Below are positions 33,784 to 39,950 of a stretch of 39,950 bases of DNA, piece after piece. Source of the stretch: a virus; the IMG/VR virus record IMGVR_UViG_3300008262_000125, positions 1 through 39,950 of that record; one strand, written 5' to 3'. Every line of letters begins with the position of its first letter. The stretch's first letter is position 1. A program made the position numbers and the translations under genes. The notes below the pieces were generated by a model, which was given only the letters and a program-made list of their open reading frames with translations, was not told where the DNA came from and ran no database searches.

Positions 33784-36096
33784 TCACAAATCGAACAGCC
33801 GCGCCACCAGATCGGCCCCGTCGTCGGTCAGTCGGTAGGTCATGAAGAAGCCGGCAGTCGTCGGGCACTTCTCCGCCACCACGACCGGCGCTAACCGTGT
33901 CGTGAGGATCCGCCCGATCCGCTTGTAGTCGGTGAGCGCCTGACCGTTGAGGTCGGACTTGCGCCGGGCATCGTCGGGGATGGCACCGATCGCCTTGCAC
34001 AGGTCGAGTAGGCCCGGCGGCTTCGGATCCCCCGCGCGATGGCAGCCCTCGAGGAAGCGAAGCGCGGCCTTGATGTCGGCGGCCTCGCCCTTGATGGCCT
34101 GCTCGAGTTCAGCCCCGGCGTTGCGCTGGGCCTCCTCCTCCTCAGCCAGGGCCTCGTAGTCGCCAACACGGTAGAAGGCGCCCGAGTCGGCGAGGAGAGA
34201 CACCACCAGATCGACGGGCGGACCTGAGCGAGCCTCACGCACCAGGCGGCGCTGCGGGCTGTCCTTCATCAGCCGCGGCCCCTTGGCCAGGTAATGCAGG
34301 GTGAGGATCGTGTTTGCCGCGCCGGCGATCGCGTTGTGGCCGCTGAGGGCCTCGGTGCCCGTGGCCTCGTTGCTCTTGTTGCAGTGGTGGATCAGCAGGA
34401 GGGTGCCGCCGGCGTCGGTGATCTGCTGCTTCAGGTCGTAGATCAGCGAGCCCATCTCTGGGTCGTTCTCCCCGAAGGCGCTGGAGCGGGTGATGGACCG
34501 GAGGCTGTCGAGCACCACGACGGCGCCCGGGTTGGCCTCGATCGCGGCCAGGAGTCGATCGATGTTGTGCTCGGTGACGCGGAAGCGCCGGGACCAGAGG
34601 AGGTCGGGGTGATCCCACAGGCCCAGGTGCTGGAGCATCTGGGCCGTGTCGCCGTCGCCCTGGTCGTCGGTCACGAGGATGACGCGGCGGCCGCCGGGGC
34701 CAGGCCCGAAGCCAAGGAAGTCGTCGCCGTTCAGCAGGGCCGCCACCAGTGCGTTGGCCAGGCGCGTCTTCCCGACCTTGGCGCGGCCGCCGATGATCGT
34801 GAGGTCGCGGCGGGGGACGCAGTTGGGCACCTCCCACTCAACGACTGGAATGGGCATGGCCTGGCGATCGGCGGCAGAGAGCGCGTCGAAGCGGTTGCCG
34901 GTGCGTTCATCCAGGTGCTCGAGGATCAGCTGGCCGATCTCCTTCTGGTTGATCGCGGTCTTCAGCTCCAGGGCGGCGTGAGCGTGGCGTACCTTGGCCA
35001 TGCGCCGAAGGCTGTTGCGCTCTGAGGCGACCAGGTTGCGGATGCAGCGGTGAAAGGCTGAGAGGCGACGCTGCAGGCCGAGGCGAATGTGGCCGCTGCG
35101 GCGCTTGCCGGGCGATGGCTGGCTGGACTGCTGCTGCCCGCTGGTGGCCCCAGGCGTTGATCCGGTGCCGGGCTGGTGCGAGCCGGGGGGCTGAGCCTGG
35201 CCGCCGAACTCCATGCGGTTGAGCGGGCGGTCAACCTTGAAGGTGGAGAACTCGCCGTGGTGCTTGCCGGTGCCGCAGAAGGCCCACCGCTGGCCGTCAA
35301 GACCGGTGATGACCTGGCCCCTGCTGAGCCCCTTGGGCGGGTGGAAGGTGCCGCCGTGGAAACAGAGCACCGTGTCGGCGGTGGCAGTGCCGCGGCAAGC
35401 GACGTGGGTGTTTCGGCCGCAGATCGGGCAGTCGTCGATGGTGTGCCAGCCGGCGGCGCTGTCGCCGGTGGCGGGTTTCTTGGCGCGGCTGTTGCCGGTG
35501 CCCTTCTCCAGGATCAGGTGCACCAGGGCCCACCATTCCGGTGGGATCTCGGCCACCTCAGCGGGCTGACCGTCCCAGGTGTAAAGCCCGCCGGAGTCGA
35601 TGTGCTCGCCGAGCACCACGACCTGTCCGACGCCGAAGTAGATCTCCAGCTGCTCGCCCTTGGCCGTGTCGGTCTTGGCCTGGGTTTCGAGCACGGCGTG
35701 GACGTGGCCGAGCAGTGGCCAGAGCTCGATCGGGACGGAGAAGACCAGCTTGAAGCGATCGGTGGCGGTGGTGCGCCCGACGCGCCAGGTTTCTGCGTCT
35801 GCTGGGTCGCAGCCGTGGGCGATGCAGAGCGCGGTGGCAGTGGCGCCATCCACGTCGATGGCCAGGAGGCCGTCTGCGTCGGGGCCGGTGCGCATCCCGA
35901 CGCAGCGAACGACGCCATTCATGGCGGCGATCTCCTCGGGGGAGAAGGCGGCGGTCGACCAGCCCGTCAGGCCGCGGCCTGTGGCTGGGTTGATCGGGAC
36001 CTTGCCACCGTCGCCCCGCTTGATGGTGCCGCAGGGGAGGAGTGGGAGGCCGCTGAGAAGCGGCAGGCGCTCGCGCCAGTTGGCTGAATCAGCCAT
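33784..36096 (-). CDS. Primase-polymerase/helicase fusion
   Basis: This 770-residue replication protein has four parts. Residues ~15-180: AEP-type primase-polymerase domain (bifunctional primase/polymerase family) with PINPATGRGLTGW, AIDVDG (Asp81, Asp83) and KLVFSVP. Residues ~218-250: zinc ribbon CPIC...CRG...CFHGG. A basic Gln/Ser/Pro linker follows. Residues ~420-640: RepA/RecA-like helicase with Walker A GGRAKVGKT (436-444), ILVTDDQ, Walker B VVVLDS (526-531) and LLLIHHCNKS. The end is a winged-helix-like region. It would prime and unwind at the adjacent iteron field. Its start overlaps the RHH gene's stop. Confidence 0.88.
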   Translation of the reverse strand: MADSANWRERLPLLSGLPLLPCGTIKRGDGGKVPINPATGRGLTGWSTAAFSPEEIAAMNGVVRCVGMRTGPDADGLLAIDVDGATATALCIAHGCDPADAETWRVGRTTATDRFKLVFSVPIELWPLLGHVHAVLETQAKTDTAKGEQLEIYFGVGQVVVLGEHIDSGGLYTWDGQPAEVAEIPPEWWALVHLILEKGTGNSRAKKPATGDSAAGWHTIDDCPICGRNTHVACRGTATADTVLCFHGGTFHPPKGLSRGQVITGLDGQRWAFCGTGKHHGEFSTFKVDRPLNRMEFGGQAQPPGSHQPGTGSTPGATSGQQQSSQPSPGKRRSGHIRLGLQRRLSAFHRCIRNLVASERNSLRRMAKVRHAHAALELKTAINQKEIGQLILEHLDERTGNRFDALSAADRQAMPIPVVEWEVPNCVPRRDLTIIGGRAKVGKTRLANALVAALLNGDDFLGFGPGPGGRRVILVTDDQGDGDTAQMLQHLGLWDHPDLLWSRRFRVTEHNIDRLLAAIEANPGAVVVLDSLRSITRSSAFGENDPEMGSLIYDLKQQITDAGGTLLLIHHCNKSNEATGTEALSGHNAIAGAANTILTLHYLAKGPRLMKDSPQRRLVREARSGPPVDLVVSLLADSGAFYRVGDYEALAEEEEAQRNAGAELEQAIKGEAADIKAALRFLEGCHRAGDPKPPGLLDLCKAIGAIPDDARRKSDLNGQALTDYKRIGRILTTRLAPVVVAEKCPTTAGFFMTYRLTDDGADLVARLFDL

Positions 36097-36376
36097 GGGC
36101 CGCCACTGCCGGCTGGTTGCGTGCGTCGACCATGGCCAGGTGCTCGTCGACGGTGCGGCCGCCGAGGAGCTCGGGCACGTCTTCCTCTCGGATGATCTGG
36201 TCGTATTGCTGCTGGCGCCTGGCGTGTGCACGGCGGCGGCGCTGGTCGCGACGCATGGCGTCAGCGACGACGTGGCGCAGGGCCTCTGACCGGCTGACGA
36301 TCGGGCCCTGAATCAGCCCGTCAAGCCAGTCGAGCTGCTCAGGGCTGAGGCGAACGGGGAGGGGCTGGAGAGCCAT
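36089..36376 (-). CDS. Ribbon-helix-helix DNA-binding protein
   Basis: The 95-residue product begins with a beta strand and two helices (LPVRLSPEQLDWLDGLI, then VSRSEALRHVVADAMRR), the CopG/Arc ribbon-helix-helix pattern (residues ~5-48). A very basic Arg/Gln-rich stretch and the tail PELLGGRTVDEHLAMV follow. It is the first gene of the replication operon, with the 23-bp element copy 2 right upstream. An autoregulatory or iteron-binding role is likely from the context. A GTG at 36397 would add seven residues. Confidence 0.7.
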   Translation of the reverse strand: MALQPLPVRLSPEQLDWLDGLIQGPIVSRSEALRHVVADAMRRDQRRRRAHARRQQQYDQIIREEDVPELLGGRTVDEHLAMVDARNQPAVAAHG

Positions 36377-36402
36377 GCGGACCCGTAGAGAACGCACCCA
36401 AG

Positions 36403-36425
36403 GTAAACGGTCTGTCTACGGGTTG
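36403..36425. promoter_or_regulatory. 23-bp GTARASGGTYTGTCTACRGGYTG element, copy 2
   Basis: GTAAACGGTCTGTCTACGG followed by GTTG lies 27 bp upstream of the RHH gene start in the divergent gap (36377-36575). It matches copy 1 (32812-32834). It is a candidate site for the RHH protein. The rest of the gap shows a lone TTGACA-like box at 36443 on the plus strand without a good -10, and CAGCAG/CTGCTG inverted triplets. Confidence 0.4.
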
Positions 36426-36575
36426 GCAGAGCTAGAGTGGTTTGACAGGGATCCGGCCCGCGTGCCACCGCGAGCCATCAGCAGATCCCCCGCCAGCAGA
36501 GAACGCCTCCACTGCTGACGGGTTCATCATCGCCGGGCCTGGCTCAGGCGTGGGGGCAGAAGCCGCACTCAGACC

Positions 36576-37247
36576 ATGCCTTGCTATTGCCTTGCCGGCC
36601 ACGTGTTCCCGACCAAGGAGAGCCTCAAGCAGCACATCCGGGCGGTTCGGGATCGGACTGCCCTGGGTGGCGTCATTGACGACCCAGTGCTCTTGCGGCT
36701 TCTGCGGCTTCACCCGCAGTGGGAGGAGAAGTCGAGGGGAATGACAGCGGTCGGGACCGCGATGGTGAAGGGATCACCTTCTGCCCCGCCGCAGAAGCAA
36801 ATCGTCTTGCTACGTGGCGACCAGGAGCCGATGGACATCAGCTGGTCGAAGCTGGTCGCGCGGCTGCAGCATGACGGCAGCCTCAAGCATCCGACCGAGG
36901 CCAGAGAAGCACTCGACGAAGTGCGGACAGCATGTCGGCAGCTGATCGAGCCGCAGCTGGCGCCGCTGCGTGAGCCGGGGTTGCACGTTGACCACGTGTT
37001 CCCCCGGACCTTCGAGCGATTGCTATTCGACTGGGTTCAGCGGATGAACAGGTCGAGGGGGCTGCGTGTTCGGGATCTGCGAGTGGCGTCAAACGATGGA
37101 TTGGTTGTTGCCCGTGGATTTCAGGATCCGATCCATGAGGTTTCCTGGGTGACCTTTCACGAGCTCCATGCTGATCTGGAGCCGGTGACGCCAGAGGAGC
37201 ACGCGACTAGGCCGGTGCTCCGGATGAACTGGGATCCACTGCTGTGA
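36576..37247 (+). CDS. DCL/DUF3223-like protein with HNH-like second half
   Basis: The 223-residue product has an N-terminal part like DUF3223: VFPTKESLKQHIRAV (10-24), LLRLHPQWEEKSRGM (~42-56), then QIVLLRGDQEPMDISWSKLV (~75-94). DUF3223 is the core of plant DCL, needed for plastid ribosomal RNA processing; bacterial and phage members have no fixed role that I know of. The second half holds HVDHVFPRTFERLLFDWV (~136-153), which looks like an HNH beta-beta-alpha nuclease finger. A phage RNA/DNA nuclease is therefore possible. It is the first gene of a short plus-strand operon divergent from the replication genes. There is no Shine-Dalgarno at the ATG. Confidence 0.72.
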   Translation: MPCYCLAGHVFPTKESLKQHIRAVRDRTALGGVIDDPVLLRLLRLHPQWEEKSRGMTAVGTAMVKGSPSAPPQKQIVLLRGDQEPMDISWSKLVARLQHDGSLKHPTEAREALDEVRTACRQLIEPQLAPLREPGLHVDHVFPRTFERLLFDWVQRMNRSRGLRVRDLRVASNDGLVVARGFQDPIHEVSWVTFHELHADLEPVTPEEHATRPVLRMNWDPLL

Positions 37248-37396
37248 TTCGATCCGCGCACTCAACAATCGAGCTCCTGCGTGAGCTGGCCTGGGAGAAC
37301 CCGGGCGCGCACGCCCACACGCTGGCCTGCCTGCTGATGGCGCGGTGGGGCGTGGAGGTCGACGGGCGCTGGGTGCGTGAACTGCTCCGACGCTGA
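37244..37396 (+). CDS. Small helical protein, unknown
   Basis: A GTG at 37244 overlaps the preceding stop and opens a 50-residue frame: STIELLRELAWENPGAHAHT, then CLLMARWGVEVDGRWVRELL. It looks like a small winged-helix or two-helix protein. The overlap with both neighbours and the ordinary composition support it. No family is recognised. Confidence 0.5.
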   Translation: MIRSAHSTIELLRELAWENPGAHAHTLACLLMARWGVEVDGRWVRELLRR

Positions 37397-37766
37397 CCTT
37401 CGCCGCTGCACCGCGGCCCAGGTGGCTCGGGTCCTCGAGGCGATGAGGGCCGAGCCGTTGCGGATCGTGCTGCACCAGCCGTGGGGGTCTGGGTTGGTGC
37501 CGGTGGAGTGGCGCCGCGTGCGGCTGTGGCTGCTGCGGCAGGGTGATGCGTGGGTGGTGTGGCGTGCTGAGCTGCCGGGGCCCCAGGGGGTGGAGCAGTG
37601 GGAGCTCGGGTGCGAGCGCGACGACTGGACGGCCGGGCCTGATTCAGTGGTCGTCGATCCGCTGCGTCTGCTGACACGTGAAAGCCGCGGCCAGCTGTTG
37701 GAGGCGCTGGCCGCGGCGGATGTGGAGCTGAGCGGGGTGGTTATTCCTGGGCCTGCGGTGGCCTAA
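37377..37766 (+). CDS. Hypothetical protein with WELG/WRR strands
   Basis: The 129-residue product starts at a GTG that overlaps the previous gene by 20 bp. It has a helix (AAQVARVLEAMR), then beta strands (LRIVLHQPWGSGLVPVEW, RLWLLRQGDAWVVWRAE, EQWELGCERDDW) and a final helix (RGQLLEALAAADVEL). This beta-sheet-with-helices pattern suggests a compact domain, but I cannot name a family. Its 3' end overlaps the convergent minus-strand gene by 26 bp. Confidence 0.55.
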   Translation: MNCSDADLRRCTAAQVARVLEAMRAEPLRIVLHQPWGSGLVPVEWRRVRLWLLRQGDAWVVWRAELPGPQGVEQWELGCERDDWTAGPDSVVVDPLRLLTRESRGQLLEALAAADVELSGVVIPGPAVA

Positions 37767-37938
37767 GCGCCCGCACCTCAGCGGTCTGGCCATGGGCCCA
37801 GCGGAGGAGCGGCACCTGCTCGAGGGCGTCGTCGAGGTCCCAATAGGGGAAGGCCTGGGCCCTGTCGTGTGACAGGGCGGGGGCGTGAAGCGGCGGGGTG
37901 GTGATCCACTGGCCGCCGCGGTAGAGGGCGAAGCTCAT
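37741..37938 (-). CDS. Small hypothetical protein
   Basis: The 65-residue product reads SFALYRGGQWITTPPLH, then FPYWDLDDALEQVPLL and WAHGQTAEVRALRPP. It is beta-rich and has no membrane segment. ATG 37938 overlaps the upstream stop by ATGA. Its end overlaps the convergent plus-strand gene. It is the last of the right-hand early operon. The family is unknown. Confidence 0.5.
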   Translation of the reverse strand: MSFALYRGGQWITTPPLHAPALSHDRAQAFPYWDLDDALEQVPLLRWAHGQTAEVRALRPPQAQE

Positions 37939-38096
37939 CGGGCCAGGGTGGCGGCCAGGTTGAGCAGGCCCAGGGTGATGGATGCCACCTGCAATAGATG
38001 GAGCGTGCGCAGGTCGGTGACGTCGACGGGCACCGCGCGCATGGGCCGCGCGACGCGCAGGCGGGGCAGGCGGCTGACGGGTGGGAGGCTGGCCAT
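37935..38096 (-). CDS. Small protein with hydrophobic C-terminal helix
   Basis: A 53-residue frame between two ATGA overlaps. It has a basic start (PPVSRLPRLRVARPMRA) followed by a hydrophobic stretch (LLQVASITLGLLNLAATLA). It may be a tail-anchored membrane protein. It is short, and its evidence is the exact coupling on both sides. Confidence 0.5.
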   Translation of the reverse strand: MASLPPVSRLPRLRVARPMRAVPVDVTDLRTLHLLQVASITLGLLNLAATLAR

Positions 38097-38746
38097 CAGA
38101 ACGCCACCTCCTCATCGAGCCATGAACGGCTGCCGGTGCTGGTGTCGGCGTCGAGGGCCTTGGCCTGCTGCTCGGCGCGCTGATCGCTGAGGAAGGCTTC
38201 CTCTGCCTTGGTGATCCAGGCGGGATCGGTGGCCTCGGCCAGTTCGATGGGGCCGTAGAACCCGACGGTCACGCCCCGGGGGATGCGATCAGCTTCGGCC
38301 TGGGTGCGGATCGCCTCGCCCTTGGGTTTGCCGGTCTGGTCGTAGCTCTGCGCTTGGTCGGTGCCGGTGATCAGCAGGTCGCCCACCTGCAGCTTCCCGC
38401 CGCGGTGGGTCTTGCGGGCCTCGATCCAGCGGCCGAAGGCCATCCCTTTGAGGATCATGCGCACCCGATCGCCCGGGGCGGGTGTGATGAAGTCGTCGCC
38501 CTGTTTCACTTGCATGGTGGTGCCGGGCAGCGCCACTGCGTGGATGACGAGCTCCTGCTTGAACTTCGGCTGGCCGTCGCGGCTGATCCCATTGGGGATC
38601 CGCTCCAGCTGGCCGGTGCCCTGATTCTTCATCAGGCGGTCCCGCTGCTCGGTCTTGATGATCGCCAGCTGTGCCAGCTCGCCGATCCGCTGGTGGCGCA
38701 GCACGGGGAAGGTGGTGCGGGTCTGGTCGTTCAGTTCGATGGCCAT
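38096..38746 (-). CDS. SSB-like early protein with acidic aromatic tail
   Basis: The 216-residue product has a beta-rich core (FKQELVIHAVALPGTTMQVK, spaced features; DRVRMILKGMAFGRWIEAR; LQVGDLLITGTDQAQ; VTVGFYGPIEL) that would fit an OB-type fold, and ends with SRSWLDEEVAF. A short acidic tail with terminal Phe is the hallmark of single-stranded DNA-binding proteins, which use it to recruit partners. It lies with replication and recombination genes. I propose an SSB or ssDNA-binding recombination protein; the fold itself is not proven. Confidence 0.55.
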   Translation of the reverse strand: MAIELNDQTRTTFPVLRHQRIGELAQLAIIKTEQRDRLMKNQGTGQLERIPNGISRDGQPKFKQELVIHAVALPGTTMQVKQGDDFITPAPGDRVRMILKGMAFGRWIEARKTHRGGKLQVGDLLITGTDQAQSYDQTGKPKGEAIRTQAEADRIPRGVTVGFYGPIELAEATDPAWITKAEEAFLSDQRAEQQAKALDADTSTGSRSWLDEEVAF

Positions 38747-38749
38747 GGG

Positions 38750-38968
38750 TCAGGTTTCGGGGTTGTCGTTGAGGATGGAAGGCAGGCCGAGGGCCTGGCG
38801 GATCAGCACGTGTGCGGCTCCTGAGACGTAGAGGCCTTGCTCAGTAGCGAAGGCGGCGAGGGCCTCAGCGGTGTCGGAGTAGATGTGCACGCCGATGGTG
38901 CGGTGGCCGCTGAACCGCTGCTGGTAGGGCACGGGCCGGGGGCCGCGGCGGCGGGGCTGATCAGCCAT
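38750..38968 (-). CDS. Small ribbon-helix-helix-like protein
   Basis: The 72-residue product has a very basic start (QPRRRGPRPVPYQQRF), then TIGVHIYSDTAEALAAFA and LYVSGAAHVLIRQAL. The strand plus two helices resemble a ribbon-helix-helix DNA-binding protein. A GTG one codon upstream is possible. It precedes the SSB-like gene by three bases and may regulate the early operon. Confidence 0.55.
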   Translation of the reverse strand: MADQPRRRGPRPVPYQQRFSGHRTIGVHIYSDTAEALAAFATEQGLYVSGAAHVLIRQALGLPSILNDNPET

Positions 38969-39173
38969 CACCGGCCACCGGCACCAGCCGGCAGGTCTGC
39001 AGGATCGTGGGCGGCACGGCCTCGCGGATGCGGGCGGCGAACAGGATCGGGTCGCGGGCCTTGAGGGCCTGGGCCTGGTGATCGGACCAGCCGCGGCCGG
39101 CGGGTTCCTCGGGGTCGATGGTGAGCCAGCAGCCAGAGCGATGCTGCAGGGCCCAGAGGGTGGTGGTGATCAT
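38961..39173 (-). CDS. Small hypothetical protein
   Basis: The 70-residue product reads TTTLWALQHRSGCWLTIDPE, then QALKARDPILFAARIREA and ILQTCRLVPVAGDG. It seems to be a mixed alpha/beta domain. It overlaps both neighbours. The family is unknown. Confidence 0.5.
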   Translation of the reverse strand: MITTTLWALQHRSGCWLTIDPEEPAGRGWSDHQAQALKARDPILFAARIREAVPPTILQTCRLVPVAGDG

Positions 39174-39820
39174 GAGTGGGAGGCGATCAGCTGCTGGAGG
39201 GTTTCGAGCCGGGCCCGGGTCGTCAGGCTGCGCACGAAAGCGACCTTGATCGGGTGGGCGGCCTTGTAGGCCTTGATGATCTCGGCCAGGGCCTCCGGCT
39301 TGTTCTGGTGGAAGTCGTCGAGCGCAGCCAGGGCGGCCTCGACTTCCTCGGGGTCGGGCGCGGCGTCCTCGGCCGGGGCCTGGGGCTCCACTGCAGGGGC
39401 CGCGGGCATGGGGCAGGCCGGCTCAGGCATGGGGCAGGCGGGCTCCTGCTGCTGGAGGGGCAGGGGCGGCGCCACGGGCGCAGGCTGCTGCGTCTGCTGA
39501 GGCGCAGAGGGCGTGAGCAGCGGAAAGCCCAGCACCAGCCGGTCCAGGAACTCCGCGAGCGGGAACACGTCGCCGGCCGTGTTGTGGATCGCGGCCAGGC
39601 CGCTGTCGAGGCTGCCGCCGTCCTTGTGCGCCAGCACGGCCCGCAGGAAGGTGGCGCCGTCGTGCTGCTCCAGCTGGTGGTAGACCGCCAGGCCGAAGGC
39701 GCCCGGGTGCACCAAAGCCTCACCGGCGGCGGCGTGCTGGTACTGGGCGAGGGCCTCGAACAGGGCCGCCTGTCGGCGGCTGATCCGCTCGAGGTCCGTG
39801 ATCTGTCCGTCGTCTGTCAT
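39170..39820 (-). CDS. First early gene, unknown, with Pro-rich repeats
   Basis: The 216-residue product has a helical N-terminal domain (ISRRQAALFEALAQYQHAA, then EQHDGATFLRAVLAHKDGG and VFPLAEFLDRLVLG), a Pro/Gln linker with two tandem PACPMP units (~125-140), and a helical acidic C-terminus (EEVEAALAALDDFHQNKPE, then TTRARLETLQQLI). It is unknown to me. As the first gene behind the operator-promoter at 39858-39887, it could be an early regulator or replication accessory. Confidence 0.55.
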   Translation of the reverse strand: MTDDGQITDLERISRRQAALFEALAQYQHAAAGEALVHPGAFGLAVYHQLEQHDGATFLRAVLAHKDGGSLDSGLAAIHNTAGDVFPLAEFLDRLVLGFPLLTPSAPQQTQQPAPVAPPLPLQQQEPACPMPEPACPMPAAPAVEPQAPAEDAAPDPEEVEAALAALDDFHQNKPEALAEIIKAYKAAHPIKVAFVRSLTTRARLETLQQLIASHS

Positions 39821-39854
39821 CGGGATTCAGGCGGGCACCATCGGCCCGCCCTGA

Positions 39855-39884
39855 AATCCTAAGGCTATGCGAATCCTTAGGCAA
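39855..39884 (-). promoter_or_regulatory. Early promoter overlapped by CCTAAGG/CCTTAGG operator
   Basis: The inverted repeat CCTAAGG (39858-39864), 10 bp, CCTTAGG (39875-39881) lies 38 bp upstream of the first early gene. On the minus strand TTGCCT (39884-39879), a 17-bp spacer and TAGGAT (39861-39856) form a promoter whose two boxes lie in the two operator arms. Binding of a repressor would block it. The half-site recurs at 751-763 and 2611-2618. Confidence 0.6.
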
Positions 39885-39927
39885 AGAACTCAGATCAGGC
39901 TGTGACAGTTGAGAGAGCGGGCGTTAG

Positions 39928-39950
39928 CCCCCCCCCCCCCCCCGGGGGGG
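39928..39950. repeat. Terminal C16-G7 run, probable artefact
   Basis: The window ends in sixteen Cs and seven Gs. Together with the C19 at the left end it looks like low-quality homopolymer read ends joined to the assembly. The 47 bases before it (39881-39927) hold no visible gene. Confidence 0.7.

Noticed and set aside
33020-33838. Plus-strand 272-residue frame over the exonuclease gene and iteron field
   Set aside because: It is antisense to the RecB-like gene, and the part over the repeats encodes only repetitive Ser/Gly-Lys-Gly stretches dictated by GGATCC units.
36432-36713. Minus-strand frame of 93 residues in the divergent gap
   Set aside because: It covers the start of the DUF3223-like gene in antisense, has no ribosome binding site and a Pro/Gly-rich product.
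1-39950. tRNA genes, CRISPR arrays, insertion sequences
   Set aside because: I saw no cloverleaf with CCA-proximal stems, no regularly spaced 24-37 bp repeats and no transposase frame or paired terminal inverted repeats. The GGATCC array has 9-bp units without unique spacers.

Overview
The window is a GC-rich, nearly complete genome or prophage contig of a temperate tailed dsDNA phage with a lambda-like (siphovirus) plan. It encodes an integrase, a Nu1/GpA-type terminase pair, a lambda-type portal, a fused prohead protease and HK97-fold capsid protein, a tail chaperone pair with a frameshift signal, a tape measure, a J-like tip protein, a holin/endolysin cassette and a replication/methylation block. 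No ribosomal RNA, tRNA or host metabolic gene was seen, so the host can only be guessed. Base composition and several small families that I recall from picocyanobacterial (Synechococcus/Cyanobium-like) genomes fit such a host, at low confidence. Homopolymer C/G runs at both ends look like sequencing or assembly artefacts.

Layout. 1-2.7 kb: a truncated helix-turn-helix protein and a large serine integrase, with CCTAAG/CTTAGG operator-like repeats. 2.7-5.3 kb: an accessory patch of small genes, mostly on the plus strand, with their own promoters, structured leaders and terminators (morons), plus a zinc-ribbon/HNH protein. 5.3-7.2 kb: lysis cassette on the minus strand. 7.3-26.6 kb: the late operon, all minus strand. 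Read in the direction of transcription it runs terminase small and large subunits, gpW-like, portal, protease-capsid, head-tail connectors, fibre-like proteins, tail terminator, SPRY protein, tail tube, G/GT chaperones, tape measure, tail tip, minor tail proteins and lysis. Most junctions are ATGA overlaps. 26.65-26.84 kb: a non-coding gap upstream of the terminase, the best place for cos. 26.8-32.8 kb: a tail-completion-like protein, a Dcm-type cytosine methyltransferase that carries a second long reading frame inside it, a degenerate nuclease-fold protein, a NUMOD-like DNA-binding protein, a beta-class DNA methyltransferase and an SF2 helicase. 32.8-36.4 kb: RecB-like exonuclease, a GGATCC iteron field that may be the replication origin, a primase-helicase and a ribbon-helix-helix protein. 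36.5-37.8 kb: a short plus-strand operon including a DCL/DUF3223-like protein. 37.7-39.8 kb: minus-strand early genes, including an SSB-like protein with an acidic tail, behind an operator-overlapped promoter.

The observations I would look at first are: (1) a repeated promoter plus a covarying pseudoknot-like hairpin ahead of two small genes; the second copy continues into a leader that buries the Shine-Dalgarno site in a perfect 12-bp stem; (2) the inverted GGATCC iteron arrays next to the primase; (3) two conserved-looking proteins encoded in different frames of the same 615 bp of the methyltransferase gene; (4) a textbook -1 frameshift signal for the tail chaperones. All family names are from recognition of the sequence; no database search was run.
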